Positions 43,028-53,590 are shown, counted from the first letter of the stretch. The stretch is DNA of 64,000 nt from Erinaceus europaeus (GCF_950295315.1 NW_026647595.1:5001-69000); one strand, 5' to 3'. The notes: generated by a model not told the origin, from the sequence alone. Numbers and translations: made by a program.

Positions 43028-43440
43028 TGTTACAGCCCCAAGGTGTTTCAGCTCTAGGGTGCAGCAGATCCAAAGGTCGAGTCTGAGGCTGAGACCCCCG
43101 CTGCGGAGGGCAGGGAGGTACTTTATTACTCCTACTACCCCAGCAGATTCTTGCAGACTCCTGCAGCTCTAGACTGTCCGTGTGATTTTTGGAAAACCAT
43201 TTATATACCCTTCAAGCCGGGTGGGTGTGGCATGCGCTGATTGGTTACAGGGTGGTTTTAGAAAAGGTACATTTTGATTGGTTACAAGGTGCACCAATCA
43301 AGTGTGCACAGGCACAAGGCTAATGTGCGAATGGATTGGTCACATGGTGAGTCATCAAGGTACATGTAAAACAAAGGATAAGGGGAATTGGTTACATTCC
43401 CTGCCCTATCCGGGTGCCAAGGCACAAGTGAATACAAAAT
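43028..43440 (-). mobile_element. LTR-like element with CCAAT, TATA and poly-A signals
   Basis: On the minus strand in order: several CCAAT boxes (gattggttac on + at 43239 and 43276, gattggtcac at 43334, aattggttac at 43386), a TATA box gggtatataaat (43199-43210) and aataaagta (43119-43127). The left edge may be 'tgttacagcccc' at 43028. The right edge and target duplication were not found. Confidence 0.55.
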
Positions 43441-43452
43441 GAAAGATATAAT

Positions 43453-43700
43453 TTGGGGGAGTTGCGGTAGCTCGGTAGGTTAAGCGCACGGAGCAGCGTT
43501 AAGGATTCCTGTTCGAGCCCCTGGATCCCCACTGGAAGGGAGTTGCTTCACAAGCGGTGAAGCAAGTCTGCAGGTGTCTATCTTTCTCTACTCCTCTGTC
43601 TTCCCCTCCTCTCCATTTCTCTCTGTCCTATCCAACAACGACGACAACACTAATAACTACAATAATAAAACAACAAGGGAAACAAAAGGGAATAAATAAA
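43453..43700 (+). mobile_element. SINE-A
   Basis: 'gttgcggtagctcggtaggt' head with a short internal loss, 'gttcgagcccctggatcccc' and AAC/AAT tail. Confidence 0.88.
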
Positions 43701-43707
43701 TAAACAT

Positions 43708-43716
43708 AGAAAGAAA

Positions 43717-43778
<62 letters not shown>
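43708..43778 (+). repeat. (GAAA)n microsatellite
   Basis: Tail expansion of the SINE-A before it. Confidence 0.95.
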
Positions 43779-43780
<2 letters not shown>

Positions 43781-44450
43781 CTTGGTTGGCTAGGAAAGGA
43801 AAAGATTCAACCCAATTTGGTTACATTTCTAGTCCCCTACGTTTGCTGAAATGCAGGAACAGGGGACTCGCCTGTCTGCCTATTATGAAACTAGGGAACA
43901 TTTTATTTCACTTTCTTCTGAACAGTGAGCTGTGGGCCCTTGAGTAGTCCTAGCACAAGGGATTACTTACGCAAGGATGCTGAGAGAAAGAATAATGTCA
44001 GGCACTGCTGAGAACAAGCTGGGGGCTTCCTTGTGGGACCCAGTGAGTTGGAACCTGGAGTCTTGTTGGGAATGAGTAGGTTTGACAGGAGGAAAAGACA
44101 ACCAAATGCTGTGCAAGGCAGAATGAAAGTCTGAAGGAGGCTAAGGCTGAGCTCAGCTGTGACTGCACTCTGTTAGCTATAAAGAGGACAGAGGACTGAG
44201 GAGACATGGGCTGAGTCCTGAAGCAGCTGTGGGTCACCTACAAACCTGAGAGTGTCTGTAGGAGGCTCACTTCTGCACTCTCTCTGAGGGTGTATGGCTC
44301 TGGGTTCCACAGGGATAATGTGAGCCCTTAGGTCACCATTGCTGTCCACCACCAGCGCCTCCTAGAGTAAAGTCAGCGCCGTGACATCCAGCATTTCCTG
44401 GGTCTAACAGGCTTGTTATGATACCGAAAGCAGGCCTAGTACTCAGTCGA
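43779..44450. other. Intron sequence, partly LTR-related
   Basis: 'caatttggttacatttctag' at about 43815 echoes 'ggttacattccc' in the LTR-like segment. The rest was not recognised. Confidence 0.4.
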
Positions 44451-44454
44451 AGGA

Positions 44455-45200
44455 ACATACATTTCTCCAAGGAAAGTGTAGGTGACTGCTAAGTACCATC
44501 ATTCAGTAATAGGGAAATGCAAGTCCAAGCCACAGCAGTGCCTCTCCACACCCACTAGACAGGACATAGCCAAAAGAACAAAGACCAGTGTTGGTGAGAA
44601 TGCAGAGCAGTTAGTCTCCACACTTGGCTGGTGGACATGAAAAACAGCACAGCTGCTTTAGAAACAACCTGACAGCTTCTCAGAGTGGTAAATACAGAGT
44701 GACTGTGTGACCCAGCCATGCCATGACTAGGTCCCTACCCAGGATAAATGAAAACCTTTGTCCACGCAAAGATTTGCACACAGATATTCATAGAAGCAAT
44801 AACCAGAAGTGAAAACAAGGTATAGATGCTTCAGCTGATGAGTGAGTAAAAACTGTGGTCAAGTGATGCAATGGACTGTTATTCCACTACAAAAAGAACT
44901 AGAGTGCTGCTTTGAGCTACGCCAGGGATACAATTTGGAAATGTTATGCTAAGTGAAAGAAGCCAGGTGGTCCCAAAAGACCACGTGCTCTACAATTCCT
45001 TTATCTAAAAGCTTCAGAACAGGCCTGTCTACAGACAGAAAGCAGGCTGCTGGTGGCTGGTGCTGGAGCCTGGAGGGGGTAGAGTAGACTTCAGGGAGAT
45101 GAGGAGCTTAACAGATAGGTTTGGGGGTATTTTAAAATGTCCTGAAACTAAACTAGGGTGGTAGTTGCACTGCTATGTGAATGTGTTTGTTGAATCACTG
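44455..45200 (+). mobile_element. Old L1 3' region
   Basis: 'atagggaaatgcaagtccaa', 'aagaccagtgttggtgagaa', 'agatattcatagaagcaata' and 'tgttatgctaagtgaaagaa' follow old mammalian L1 ORF2 and tail sequence. Confidence 0.75.
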
Positions 45201-45286
45201 GATTTCCCAGTTTACTTGATGGAAAGGGAGGAAGTAGCAAGGAAGTAAATGAATCGATCGCACTTACGGGGCTTTACCTCTTGCAG

Positions 45287-45420
45287 GAATATGTGTCTTT
45301 AGCACTAAATGTCCCAAGGAGTAGAATCGCCTGCCACATGAGAAGAACCGGAGGAGCATTTGGGGGGAAAGTGACCAAGCCCTCTATGCTCGCAGCTATC
45401 TCTGCTGTGGCCGCCAACAA
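45287..45420 (+). CDS. AOX4: AOX4 exon (inferred 22): molybdenum-site GGAFGGK loop
   Basis: The acceptor is cctcttgcag and the donor is GTAAGG. Reads EYVSLALNVPRSRIACHMRR, TGGAFGGKVTKP and AAISAVAANK. GGAFGGK wraps the molybdenum cofactor. XDH has glutamate after GGK; this protein has valine, as expected for an aldehyde oxidase. Length is 134 nt. Confidence 0.94.
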
Positions 45421-45554
45421 GTAAGGCCCAGTCGCAACTGTAGCTGTCAGCAATCCTGGCACTGCAGGTACCACCCGCGTCCTCCTAGCCCTAACCCCAG
45501 CCATGGCACCAGTCATAGCCTGTGCTGTTCAAATGATGCGCTTAGCATGTGAGT

Positions 45555-45660
45555 GAAGCAGCACTGAGCCAGGAGCCAGAAGGCCCGTGTTCATGCCCAC
45601 TCTGTCATTCCCAGAGAGGCCGTGGGGAAGTCAGTGCGGCCGGTGATCACTGTGGAGGTG
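45555..45660 (+). repeat. MIR fragment
   Basis: 'gagccaggagccagaaggcc' and 'gtggggaagtcagtgcggcc' are weakly MIR-like. Confidence 0.45.
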
Positions 45661-45802
45661 AGGGGAATAACACCTGCTTATTTCTCAAAGTGTGCCTGAA
45701 TTCTGTTTTATTGCACAGACTGTACTGTGTCTCACCACATTGCCTGTCAGTCATTAAAATACGTAAGTAATTTGGTTCGAGTGATACCAAGTGAAGGGAT
45801 GC

Positions 45803-46033
45803 ATTTTTTTTTCCCCACCACAGTTCTTGCTCGGGCTCCATGCCTGCACCACAACTGCATCGCTTCTGGAGGCCTTTTGTTATTCTTACTTACAGAAAGA
45901 GAGAACTTAGGAGAGAGAAAGGGAGATGCCTGCAACACCGCTCCACCACTCATGAAACATGACCCTGCAGGTGGGGGCCTGGGGCTTAAGCCCTAGCCCT
46001 TGAGCATGGTGACACATACACCACCCAGCCCTA
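45803..46033 (-). mobile_element. SINE-A/B with target duplication
   Basis: Reverse: 'ttcttgctcgggctccatgc' and 'ccctgcaggtgggggcctgg'. 'aagggatgcattt' flanks it (45793 and 46036). Confidence 0.85.
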
Positions 46034-46047
46034 CAAGGGATGCATTT

Positions 46048-46415
46048 GATCCTGAAATAAACCTGAGGCTGAAGTTGCCTGAGCTGTCCACTTAGCCTCT
46101 TCGTCATCTGGAGGGAAAGCCAAGCAAGGATAGCTGTGACTTTTGTGAGCCTTGTAACTACGAGCTCAGTAAGCATATTCTGGACACACTGAACTTAGTC
46201 CAGGCTACTCCTGAAAAAATGTGACAGTCTTGGTTCACTGGCACTTTCTAGCAACAGAAGAGACTTCCTTGACATCAGAGGGCTGGAGACACTGGGAGCA
46301 TCACAGCAGTAGTCAGAGGAGTCCTCCGTGGGCTTTTAGGAAAAAAATTCTGCATGTGATGGAGCTGGGACTCCACAGAGAACAAGTTCTTCTCTTTTTT
46401 TTTTCCCATTCTATT
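46048..46415. other. Intron sequence, nothing recognised
   Basis: No repeat seen. Confidence 0.5.
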
Positions 46416-46424
46416 TTTCTTCAC

Positions 46425-46625
46425 TGCTGTCTTTATTTATTTATTGGATAGAGACAGCTAGAAATTGAGAGGGAAGATGTGACAGAGAGGGAGAAACAGA
46501 CACCTGCAGCCCTGCTTCACCACTCATGAAGCTTTCCCCCTGCAGGCAGGGATCAAGGGCTTGAACCCAGGTCCTTGGGCACGGTAATGTGAGTACTTAA
46601 CCAGGTGTGCCACCACCTGGCCCCC
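46425..46625 (-). mobile_element. SINE-B
   Basis: Reverse: 'ttattggatagagacagcta', 'ccccctgcaggcagggatca' and 'gtgccaccacctggccccc'. Confidence 0.9.
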
Positions 46626-46749
46626 AAAGCACTACTTCTTAACTCTTTCAACCTCCACATCCCCCCGTGTTGCAGATATCTTAATGTCCTCTTTAAAACA
46701 TCAGAGTAAAAATTATAATAATGTAAACTACTGGCATAAATAATTACAA

Positions 46750-46945
46750 CTACAGAAGCCAGACCTTCCACCTTCTGCATCCCACAATGACCTTGGGTCC
46801 ATGCTCCCAGAGGGTTAAAGAATAGGAAAGCTACCAGTGGAGGGGATGGGATACAGAGTTCTGGTGGTGGGAATTGTGTGGAATTATACCCCTCTTATCT
46901 TATGGTTTAGTCAATGTTTCCTTTTTATAAATTAAAAAATTAAAA
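46750..46945 (+). mobile_element. L1 3' tail fragment
   Basis: 'ttctggtggtgggaattgtg' and 'cttatcttatggtttagtca' then an AT-rich end. Same tail as 48723-48905. Confidence 0.75.
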
Positions 46946-47054
46946 AATTAATAATTACAACTATATAATATCCCATAAAAATAAAATTGGCATAATCAAA
47001 TAACATATCATTTTGAACTCTAAATTCTCAGAATGAGAATAACAATGGACTTTT

Positions 47055-47262
47055 TGTTTTTATTTATTTACATATATATTTCACTTGATAGTACAGGAAG
47101 AAATTGAAAGAGGGAGGGGAAATAGAGAATAAAAGAAAAAGAGAGATACCAGAAGCTCTGCTTCACTACTTCCAAAGCTTCCCCCTTGCAGGTGAGGATT
47201 GGGAGCTGGAACCTGGGTCCTTGCACTAGGTAATGTGCACTCCACCAGGTGTGCCACTGAAG
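47055..47262 (-). mobile_element. SINE-B, diverged
   Basis: Reverse: 'acttgatagtacaggaagaa' and 'ttgcaggtgaggattgggag', ending 'ccaccaggtgtgccactga'. Confidence 0.83.
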
Positions 47263-47432
47263 TAATGGGCTTATTACGACCTCACTGACCTCCACAAACT
47301 TCTACGATGTTACTATCTTGTGCCACTATCTTGTTGAAAATCACTAAGCTGGATGACCTCAAGCCCCCTTTCTCACCTCTGTCCACACACCCTTATGATA
47401 CACCCGCCTATTAACAAAGCAACTTCTTACAG

Positions 47433-47520
47433 GACAGGTCGCCCAATCCGGTTCATCCTAGAACGTGGTGATGACATGCTGATAACTGCTGGCCGCCACC
47501 CACTCCTGGCTAAATACAAG
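47433..47520 (+). CDS. AOX4: AOX4 exon (inferred 23): molybdopterin domain
   Basis: The acceptor is acttcttacag and the donor is GTGAGT. Reads [20 protein letters not shown] then RHPLLAKYK. ERxxDMLITxGRHP is a family signature. Length is 88 nt. Confidence 0.94.
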
Positions 47521-47825
47521 GTGAGTGAGAGCAAGAACTGTCAGAAAGCTACCTCAGTGTTGTACAGGGATAACAAGCCAGAACTAAATACAGTGACTTA
47601 AGTGTCATTTGAAAGGGATGTTTGGATGTTGCCCAGAACTACTCAGAATTCTCTGATAAGAGCACGGTCAACTTGGACACTTGTTCTCTGTGTCCTGCTG
47701 GTGACAAAATCCCGTGCAGAAGCCAATGTGGATTGACAGCTGTGATCTGATGTGTCTAAGGAGTGTGCGGTAGGGCTGTAAAGGGATTCTGAGCAGGTGG
47801 TCTTACTTGTGACATCATTTTGCAG

Positions 47826-47912
47826 ATTGGATTTATGAATGATGGTGTGATCAAAGCTGCTGATGTCGAGTATTATGTCAATGGTGGATGCACCCCTGAT
47901 GAGTCTGAGATG
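47826..47912 (+). CDS. AOX4: AOX4 exon (inferred 24): molybdopterin domain
   Basis: The acceptor is cattttgcag and the donor is GTAAAT. The 29 codons read IGFMNDGVIKAADVEYYVNG then GCTPDESEM. GGCTPDESE differs from the AOX1 wording (AGASLDES) and supports AOX4. Confidence 0.93.
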
Positions 47913-47944
47913 GTAAATAGGAAACATGCCAGGACAACGGAATA

Positions 47945-48100
47945 GCCCCCTGCATAGTGTGTTGCTTTGCCAACTGCAGGATCCAGGTTCAAGTCCAGTT
48001 TTCACCACCTTGAGGAGAGCTTTGGTGCTATCGTTTCTTTCCCTCTTTCTGTACCTCTCTGTCTGGGGGAAATTTAAAAATAAATAAGAAGGAAGAAGAG
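47945..48100 (+). mobile_element. SINE-B, diverged
   Basis: 'caggatccaggttcaagtcc' B-box region and the CT-rich end 'ttctgtacctctctgtctgg'. Confidence 0.65.
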
Positions 48101-48277
48101 ACATGCCTTTCTCGTAGGTTATCAGTTGAACTCTGTATCCTGTATTTTACTTGTGTGGATGTTTGCCCTTCCAATTAGATAAATTCTATGAAAAAGTTAT
48201 TGTTAAAGCTCAGGTAAGTGATTTTGAGTATTCAATAAATGTGAAACTTTGTTTGGTTTTGTTTTGTTTTAATTCAG

Positions 48278-48469
48278 TTAGTAGAATTCATCGTGCTGAA
48301 ATCTGAAAATGCATATTATATTCCTAATTTCCGGTGCCGAGGTAGGGCTTGCAAAACCAATTTGCCATCCAACACTGCTTTTCGAGGATTTGGCTTCCCT
48401 CAGGGGACAGTGGTGCCTGAAGCTTACATCACTGCTGTGGCAGCTCAATGCAACTTACACCCTGAAGAG
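48278..48469 (+). CDS. AOX4: AOX4 exon (inferred 25): molybdenum site, [12 protein letters not shown]
   Basis: The acceptor is ttaattcag and the donor is GTAATC. Reads [40 protein letters not shown] and [22 protein letters not shown] holds the conserved Arg and Phe of the substrate pocket. Where XDH has a second substrate-binding Arg (MER in IMERAL), this protein has Phe in VEFIVL. Length is 192 nt, with no stop. Confidence 0.94.
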
Positions 48470-48524
48470 GTAATCAGTCAGAATCCATAACCAAAATCCT
48501 GGCATCCTTGGTAAAAGGTCTTGA

Positions 48525-48722
48525 GCACAGGGAAGTGGCTCGCCCAGTGTAGCGCACACATTCCCGGGTATGAAGACACAGGGTCAAGCTCCCAGTCACC
48601 ACATAGACGCGCCTTCGGGAGAAAGCTTCACAAGTGATGGAGCAGTACTATGACACCTTTCCTTTGCACTCTGTTTCTTTGTTGTCTCTCTCCTCCTGTA
48701 TATCTCACTGTCTCTTGTCCTC
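48525..48722 (+). mobile_element. SINE-A/B copy split by an L1 tail
   Basis: 'gaagtggctcgcccagtgta' head. The 3' block 'accaccagaagcagtgaagt' reappears at 48938-48990 beyond the L1 tail. Confidence 0.7.
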
Positions 48723-48928
48723 TCTAGACATTCCACCTTCTGCATCCCAAAATGTCCCTGGGTCCATACTCCCAGAGGGATAAAGAATAATAGGAAAGTT
48801 GTCAGGGAAGGGGATGGGATACAGAGTTCTGGTGGTGGGAATTGTGTGGAGTTGTACCCCTCTTATCCTATGGTTTTGTCAATGTTTCTTTTTTATAAAT
48901 AAAAATTAAAAAAGAAAAGAAAAGAAAA
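48723..48928 (+). mobile_element. L1 3' tail fragment nested in a SINE
   Basis: 'gttctggtggtgggaattgt' and 'cttatcctatggttttgtca', with AAAAG-rich end. Confidence 0.75.
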
Positions 48929-49002
48929 GGCATAAACAACCACCAGAAGCAGTGAAGTCGTGCAGGCACTAAGCCTCAGCTATAAAAAAGAAAGATCTTG
49001 AG

Positions 49003-49150
49003 TGGTCCAGGAGGTGGCACAGTGGATATAGCATTGGACTCTCAAGCATGAGGTCCTAAGTTCAGTCTACAGCAGCATATGTACCAGAATAATGTCTGGT
49101 TCTTTCTCTCTCTCCACTTACCTTCTTTGTGAATAAATAAAATATTTAAA
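49003..49150 (+). mobile_element. SINE-C
   Basis: 'ggtccaggaggtggcacagt' head, 'ctctcaagcatgaggtccta' and 'gtgaataaataaaatattta'. Confidence 0.92.
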
Positions 49151-49375
49151 AATAGAGATATCTTGAACACCTATGTATAGGAGTATGCCAACTTCTAAGT
49201 AAAGCCAAAGAGATAAAGCATATCATCTATATGTCAACTAGCTTTTGCTGTGTAATAAATCTACTGCAAAATTTAGTGGATCAAATACAATAGATAACAT
49301 TTCTGTTGAGCCTGTGGTTAAACTGATCAGTTCTTCTGGCCTGAGCCAGTTCAACTAAAATACTATGATCTAAGA

Positions 49376-49985
49376 CTTTTTTTTATTATTTAAGAAAGGA
49401 GACATTAATAAAACCGTCGGATAGGAGGCTTACAATTCCACACAATTCCCACCACCCGATCTCCATATCCCACTCCCTCCCCTGATAGTTGCAGAAGGTG
49501 GAAGGTCTGGCTTCCGTAATTGCTTCCCCGCTGAACATGGACATTGACTGGTCGATCCATACTTACTCCCAGTCTGCCTCTCTCTTTCCCTAGTAGGGTG
49601 GGGCTCTGGGGAAGTGGGGCTCCAAGACCCCAAGGATTCCATAATGCCCAATCAAAAAAGATATGTGTACACCTGTGTTCATAGCAGCACAATTCATAAT
49701 AGCTAAAACCTGGAAGGAACCCAGGTGCCCAACAACAGATGAGTGGCTGAGAAAGTTGTGGTGTATATATACACAATGGAATACTATGCAGCTATTAAAA
49801 ACAATGAACCCACCTTCTCTCACCCATCTTGGACGGAGCTAGAAGGAATTATGTTAAGTGATCTAAGTCAGAAAGATAAAAACGAGTATGGGATGATCCC
49901 ACTCTTCAACAGAAGTTGAGAAAGAAGAACAGAAAGGGAAACTAAAAGCAGGATCTGATTAAATCGAGAGTATGTCTAAGATATT
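49376..49985 (-). mobile_element. L1 3' end with inverted 5' part
   Basis: 49376-49640 is an L1 3' tail on the minus strand ('acacaattcccaccacccga'). 49645-49985 is ORF2 end sequence on the + strand ('gttcatagcagcacaattca', 'atggaatactatgcagctat'). The two meet head-on, as in twin-primed L1 insertions. Confidence 0.72.
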
Positions 49986-50434
49986 TAAATGCCATTCACT
50001 CATTTATCTAGTGCTCACTGACTTAAGAGATGTCTCAGCTGGAGAAGTTCACCTCTGTGTTAAAGAGCCTCTGACCCTCCAGTAGTTCAACCCAGCATAG
50101 TTCTCGTGGGGATTCAGAAGGTTCCTGAGAACTGTCCCTAATGCACAGTTCTTTTCAAGTCTCTAACTGCTTTACATCTGTTCTGTCCCATTGGCAAAAC
50201 AGATTAACCCAGGGTGGGTGGGTTGGTATGAAAACAGTCAAGGATAGGCATAAAATGCTATGATTATGGTCACCTGTGCAAATATTCCACTATAGTTCCA
50301 GACTCTAAAGGGTTAGAATGAGAGCATTTAAGAACAAGACTACAGGGGGTAGGTGCAAAAGAATTTGGAGGCAAGAGAATTTTGTCTCACTAACAGAACC
50401 TGTGACAGGGCTGTTAAGAGTATCTAGTATTTCT

Positions 50435-50645
50435 TTTTATTATTATTATTCATTATTGGATAGAGACAGAAAGAAATTGAGAGGGGAGGGAGAGGTAAGA
50501 AATAAAGAGATAAAGAGAAATACCTGAAGCCCTGCTTCACCACTCATGAAGCTTTCCCCCTGCAGGTGGGGACCAGGGGCTTGAACCCAGGTCCTTGCAC
50601 ACTGAAGTATATGAACTTAACCAGGTGCGCCACAGCATGGCCGCC
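50435..50645 (-). mobile_element. SINE-B
   Basis: Reverse: 'cattattggatagagacaga', 'ccccctgcaggtggggacca' and 'gcgccacagcatggccgcc'. 'atctagtatttctttt' lies on both sides. Confidence 0.92.
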
Positions 50646-50664
50646 AGCATCTAGTATTTCTTTT

Positions 50665-50828
50665 TTAAAAAAAAATAAATTTTTTAATTATTTATTTATT
50701 AATGAGAAGCAGGAGGAGAGAGAAGGAGCCAGACATTAGTCTGGTACATGTGCTGCCGGGGATTGAATTCAGGACCTCATGCTTGAGGGTTCAATGCTTT
50801 ATCCACTGTGCCACCACCTGGACCACGC
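50665..50828 (-). mobile_element. SINE-C
   Basis: Reverse: 'ttaatgagaagcaggaggag', 'cttgagggttcaatgcttta' and 'gccaccacctggaccac'. 'agcatctagtattt' lies on both sides. Confidence 0.92.
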
Positions 50829-50938
50829 AGCATCTAGTATTTATAAGGGTTGTTACTAAATTAATTTAGATGATACATTTAACCTACAATCTAAGCAGAT
50901 GAACACAGGGTGGTTCAAATTGTTATTAAGATTATTGT

Positions 50939-51268
50939 CGGGGGCAGGGGCAGTCAGTAGCGCAGCGGGTTAAGCGCACATGGTGCAAAGCACAAGGACC
51001 AGAGTAGGGATCCCGGTTCGAGCCCCCAGCTCCCCACCTGCAGGGGCGATGCTTCACAAGCACTGAAGCAGGTCTGCAGGTGTCTGTCTTTCTCTCCCCC
51101 TCTCTGTCTTCCCCTCCTCTCTCCATTTCTTTATATCCTATCCAACAGCAATAACAACAACAACGATAAAACATCAAGAGCAACAAAAGGGGAAAAAATG
51201 GCCTCCAGGAGCAGTGGATTTGTGGTGCAGGCACTGAACCCCAGCAATAACCCTGGAGGCAAAAGAAA
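50939..51268 (+). mobile_element. SINE-A, long type
   Basis: 'cagtagcgcagcgggttaag' head, B box 'ggttcgagccc' and 'ggcctccaggagcagtggat'. 'aagattattg' flanks it (50929 and 51273). Confidence 0.93.
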
Positions 51269-51458
51269 ATAAAAGATTATTGCCATCATCTTGATGTTTA
51301 TACAGATACTCTTGTATGTGCATATGTGTTACCATTCAAGTAGCTATTTCTTTTATTTTTTAAGACTTTCTTCATAGAAAGCATGGAATGAAAATGCATA
51401 TTTCCCATAAGGGATAAACACATATACTTAAAACCCACTTTACTTTCTTATCTTTCAG

Positions 51459-51686
51459 GTTAGAGAGAGAAACATGTATAAGAAAATCAGCAAAACAGCT
51501 TTTGGTCAGACTTTTAATCCAGAGCCCTTGCAAAAATGCTGGAAAGAATGTCTGGAGAAATCTTTATTCACTAAGAGGAAGTTGATTGCTGAGGAGTTTA
51601 ACAGAAAGAATTACTGGAAGAAGAGGGGCCTGGCCATCGTCCCCATGAAATTTACCATCGGGGTTCCGATGAGTTACTACACTCAG
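51459..51686 (+). CDS. AOX4: AOX4 exon (inferred 26): molybdopterin domain
   Basis: The acceptor is tatctttcag and the donor is GTGAGA. At 228 nt it is the longest exon seen. Reads VRERNMYKKISKTAFGQTFN, PEPLQKCWKECLEKS, NRKNYWKKRGLAIVPMKFTI and GVPMSYYTQ. NYWKKRGLAIVPMKF is conserved across the family. Confidence 0.94.
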
Positions 51687-52194
51687 GTGAGACCAAAAAC
51701 CCTTTTCCGGATGTCTGACAGTCTGGAAAAGGCACGACAGGCAACATGGAGTTGATCCCTCTGTAAAAAAAGAAACCGGCATAGCTGGCTCCAGCAGGAA
51801 TGGACTTAAGCAAGAACTGGGGACCAGGGGTGTCTGGGCACTGCTGGAGGAGAAATGAGAAGAGCAGTGATGTCGGGGACCTCAGATAGCAGTCAAGAGA
51901 TAGGCTCAACTGCAGTGGGGGCGGGTCAGTCTGACTTCACAAAGGGCCCCCAACAGAGGTATTGGGATATGAATTCAAGTTTCAAACCCATGAGAGAATT
52001 AGAGGAAGTATGATCCTGTTCTCTCTTTCCTAATTTCTTCATAACAGGAGTCGAATTGTTTGAAAGCTGAGCTTTCAAAAACATGAGAACAATCAGAACT
52101 ACAGAAACTTGCCTTTATATTGAGGCCTAGGGGCCATGCCTGCTTTTCAATTTCACCTTAAACTATTTTTTGTGGATTCTGACTTTGGTTTATT
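51687..52194. other. Intron sequence, nothing recognised
   Basis: No repeat identified. Confidence 0.5.
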
Positions 52195-52229
52195 TGTTTG
52201 TTTGCTTGCTTGCTTGCTTGCTTGCTTAC
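52195..52229. repeat. (TTGC)n
   Basis: 'tgcttgcttgcttgcttgct' next to a SINE-D-like 'actgagctttgctttggtcc'. Confidence 0.9.
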
Positions 52230-52479
52230 TGAGCTTTGCTTTGGTCCCCATGCGCCTCAGAATGTCCTTGTAGCCAAATTTGTATAAATGAAAGCACAGA
52301 CCCCTTTTTGATATTAATGAAGTGTTGTCAAACTATCTTACCAAATTGTTTTCTCTTCAAGCCCTTCTCAGGAGTCCATGAATAAGGCAGAAAGCCAAAT
52401 GAGGTAAAGAGAGGGAACTAAATTAAATGTTGTCTTGTTTACAGGTAGTATTCCTCAAGTCACAGTGAAGCACAGTCCT

Positions 52480-52975
52480 CCTTTAAAGGAAAACTTGCTA
52501 AGTGAAATAAGCCAAGTGCTGGGGAGACAGCATAATGGTTATAAAAGACTCATGCCTGAGGCCGAGAGGTCCCAGGTTCAAGCTCTAGCACCACCATAAG
52601 CCAGAGCTGAACAGTGCTTTGGCATTTCTCTCTCTTTCTCTCTCTCTCCCCCACCCACCCCATTAAAGTGAAGGACAAATATCAAATGATCTCACTCATA
52701 AGTGGAACTTAAGAAATAAGGACGGAGAGAGAAAACACAAAGCAAAAACTTGTCCTAGGTGTGGTGTATTGCACCAGAGCAAAGAACTCTGGGGAAGAAG
52801 GAGGGAGGGGATAAGAGAGCCTTCAGCCCTGTTGTATAGAAAAGGACCTGAGCTGCAGGTGAGTGTCCTGCTGAGAATTTTCCCAGGGAGACGAAAGACT
52901 ATGCCCACATGTCCACAACTGTACTGTGAGTCATTAACCTCCCATGAAAATTCATCTGAAAAAAGGAAAGAAGAT
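52480..52975 (+). mobile_element. L1 3' end split by a SINE-D
   Basis: 'gctaagtgaaataagccaag' stops at 52516 and continues at about 52673 as 'ggacaaatatcaaatgatct', with the 3' tail to about 52975. Confidence 0.8.
52517..52672 (+). mobile_element. SINE-D
   Basis: 'ggggagacagcataatggtt', 'gtcccaggttcaagctctag' and 'gagctgaacagtgctttgg'. Confidence 0.9.
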
Positions 52976-53054
52976 TACTACTTAAAGAAATGGTATCTAA
53001 AAATAAAGTAGGAAAGGAAAACATGCTTGTGATTTGTAGATTATATATTCTAGT

Positions 53055-53185
53055 GTTGTTTGTCTGTTTTACCAGAACAGTGCTCAGCTCTGGTCACGGT
53101 AGTGTGGGAATTGAACCTGGGATCTCAGAACTTCAGGCAAAAGTACTGTTTGCATAGTTATTATGCTGTCTCCCCCACCCTCTAC
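53055..53185 (-). mobile_element. SINE-D
   Basis: Reverse: 'accagaacagtgctcagctc' and 'attatgctgtctcccccacc'. Confidence 0.88.
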
Positions 53186-53307
53186 TGTTATTTAACTATG
53201 TTTAACCACAAAACAAATAATAAGCTTCTTAGAGCTCTATGCTTTTGTAAAATTCAGTAGAAATTATAAATGACAGTACTATTCCAAAGAATAACATTAT
53301 TATTATT

Positions 53308-53430
53308 ATTTTTACAAGAACACGGTTAAACTCTGACTTATGGTAGTGCAGGGGATTGAACCAGGAGCCTGGTAACCTCAGGCATGACAGTCTGTTTGCA
53401 TAACCATTCTGTTATCTTCTCTGTCCCGGT
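53308..53430 (-). mobile_element. SINE-D, diverged
   Basis: Reverse: 'gattgaaccaggagcctggt' and 'gcataaccattctgttatct'. Confidence 0.83.
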
Positions 53431-53457
53431 TAACTTAATGTGATAACTTGGGTTGGC

Positions 53458-53588
53458 TTTTTTTTTTTTTTTTTTTATCAGAGCACTTATTAGCACAGGT
53501 TTATGGTGGTGGGGGAATTGAACCTGGGACTTTGGAGCCTCAGGCATGAAATCTCTTCTGCATAACCATTATGCTGTCTCCCCCAGCC
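53458..53588 (-). mobile_element. SINE-D
   Basis: Reverse: poly-T, 'gaattgaacctgggactttg', 'attatgctgtctcccccagc'. Confidence 0.9.
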
Positions 53589-53590
53589 CT

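Noticed and set aside
47643..48104. Minus-strand open frame of 153 codons across two AOX4 introns
   Set aside because: It is antisense to the exon at 47826-47912 and to a SINE, with no recognisable domain.
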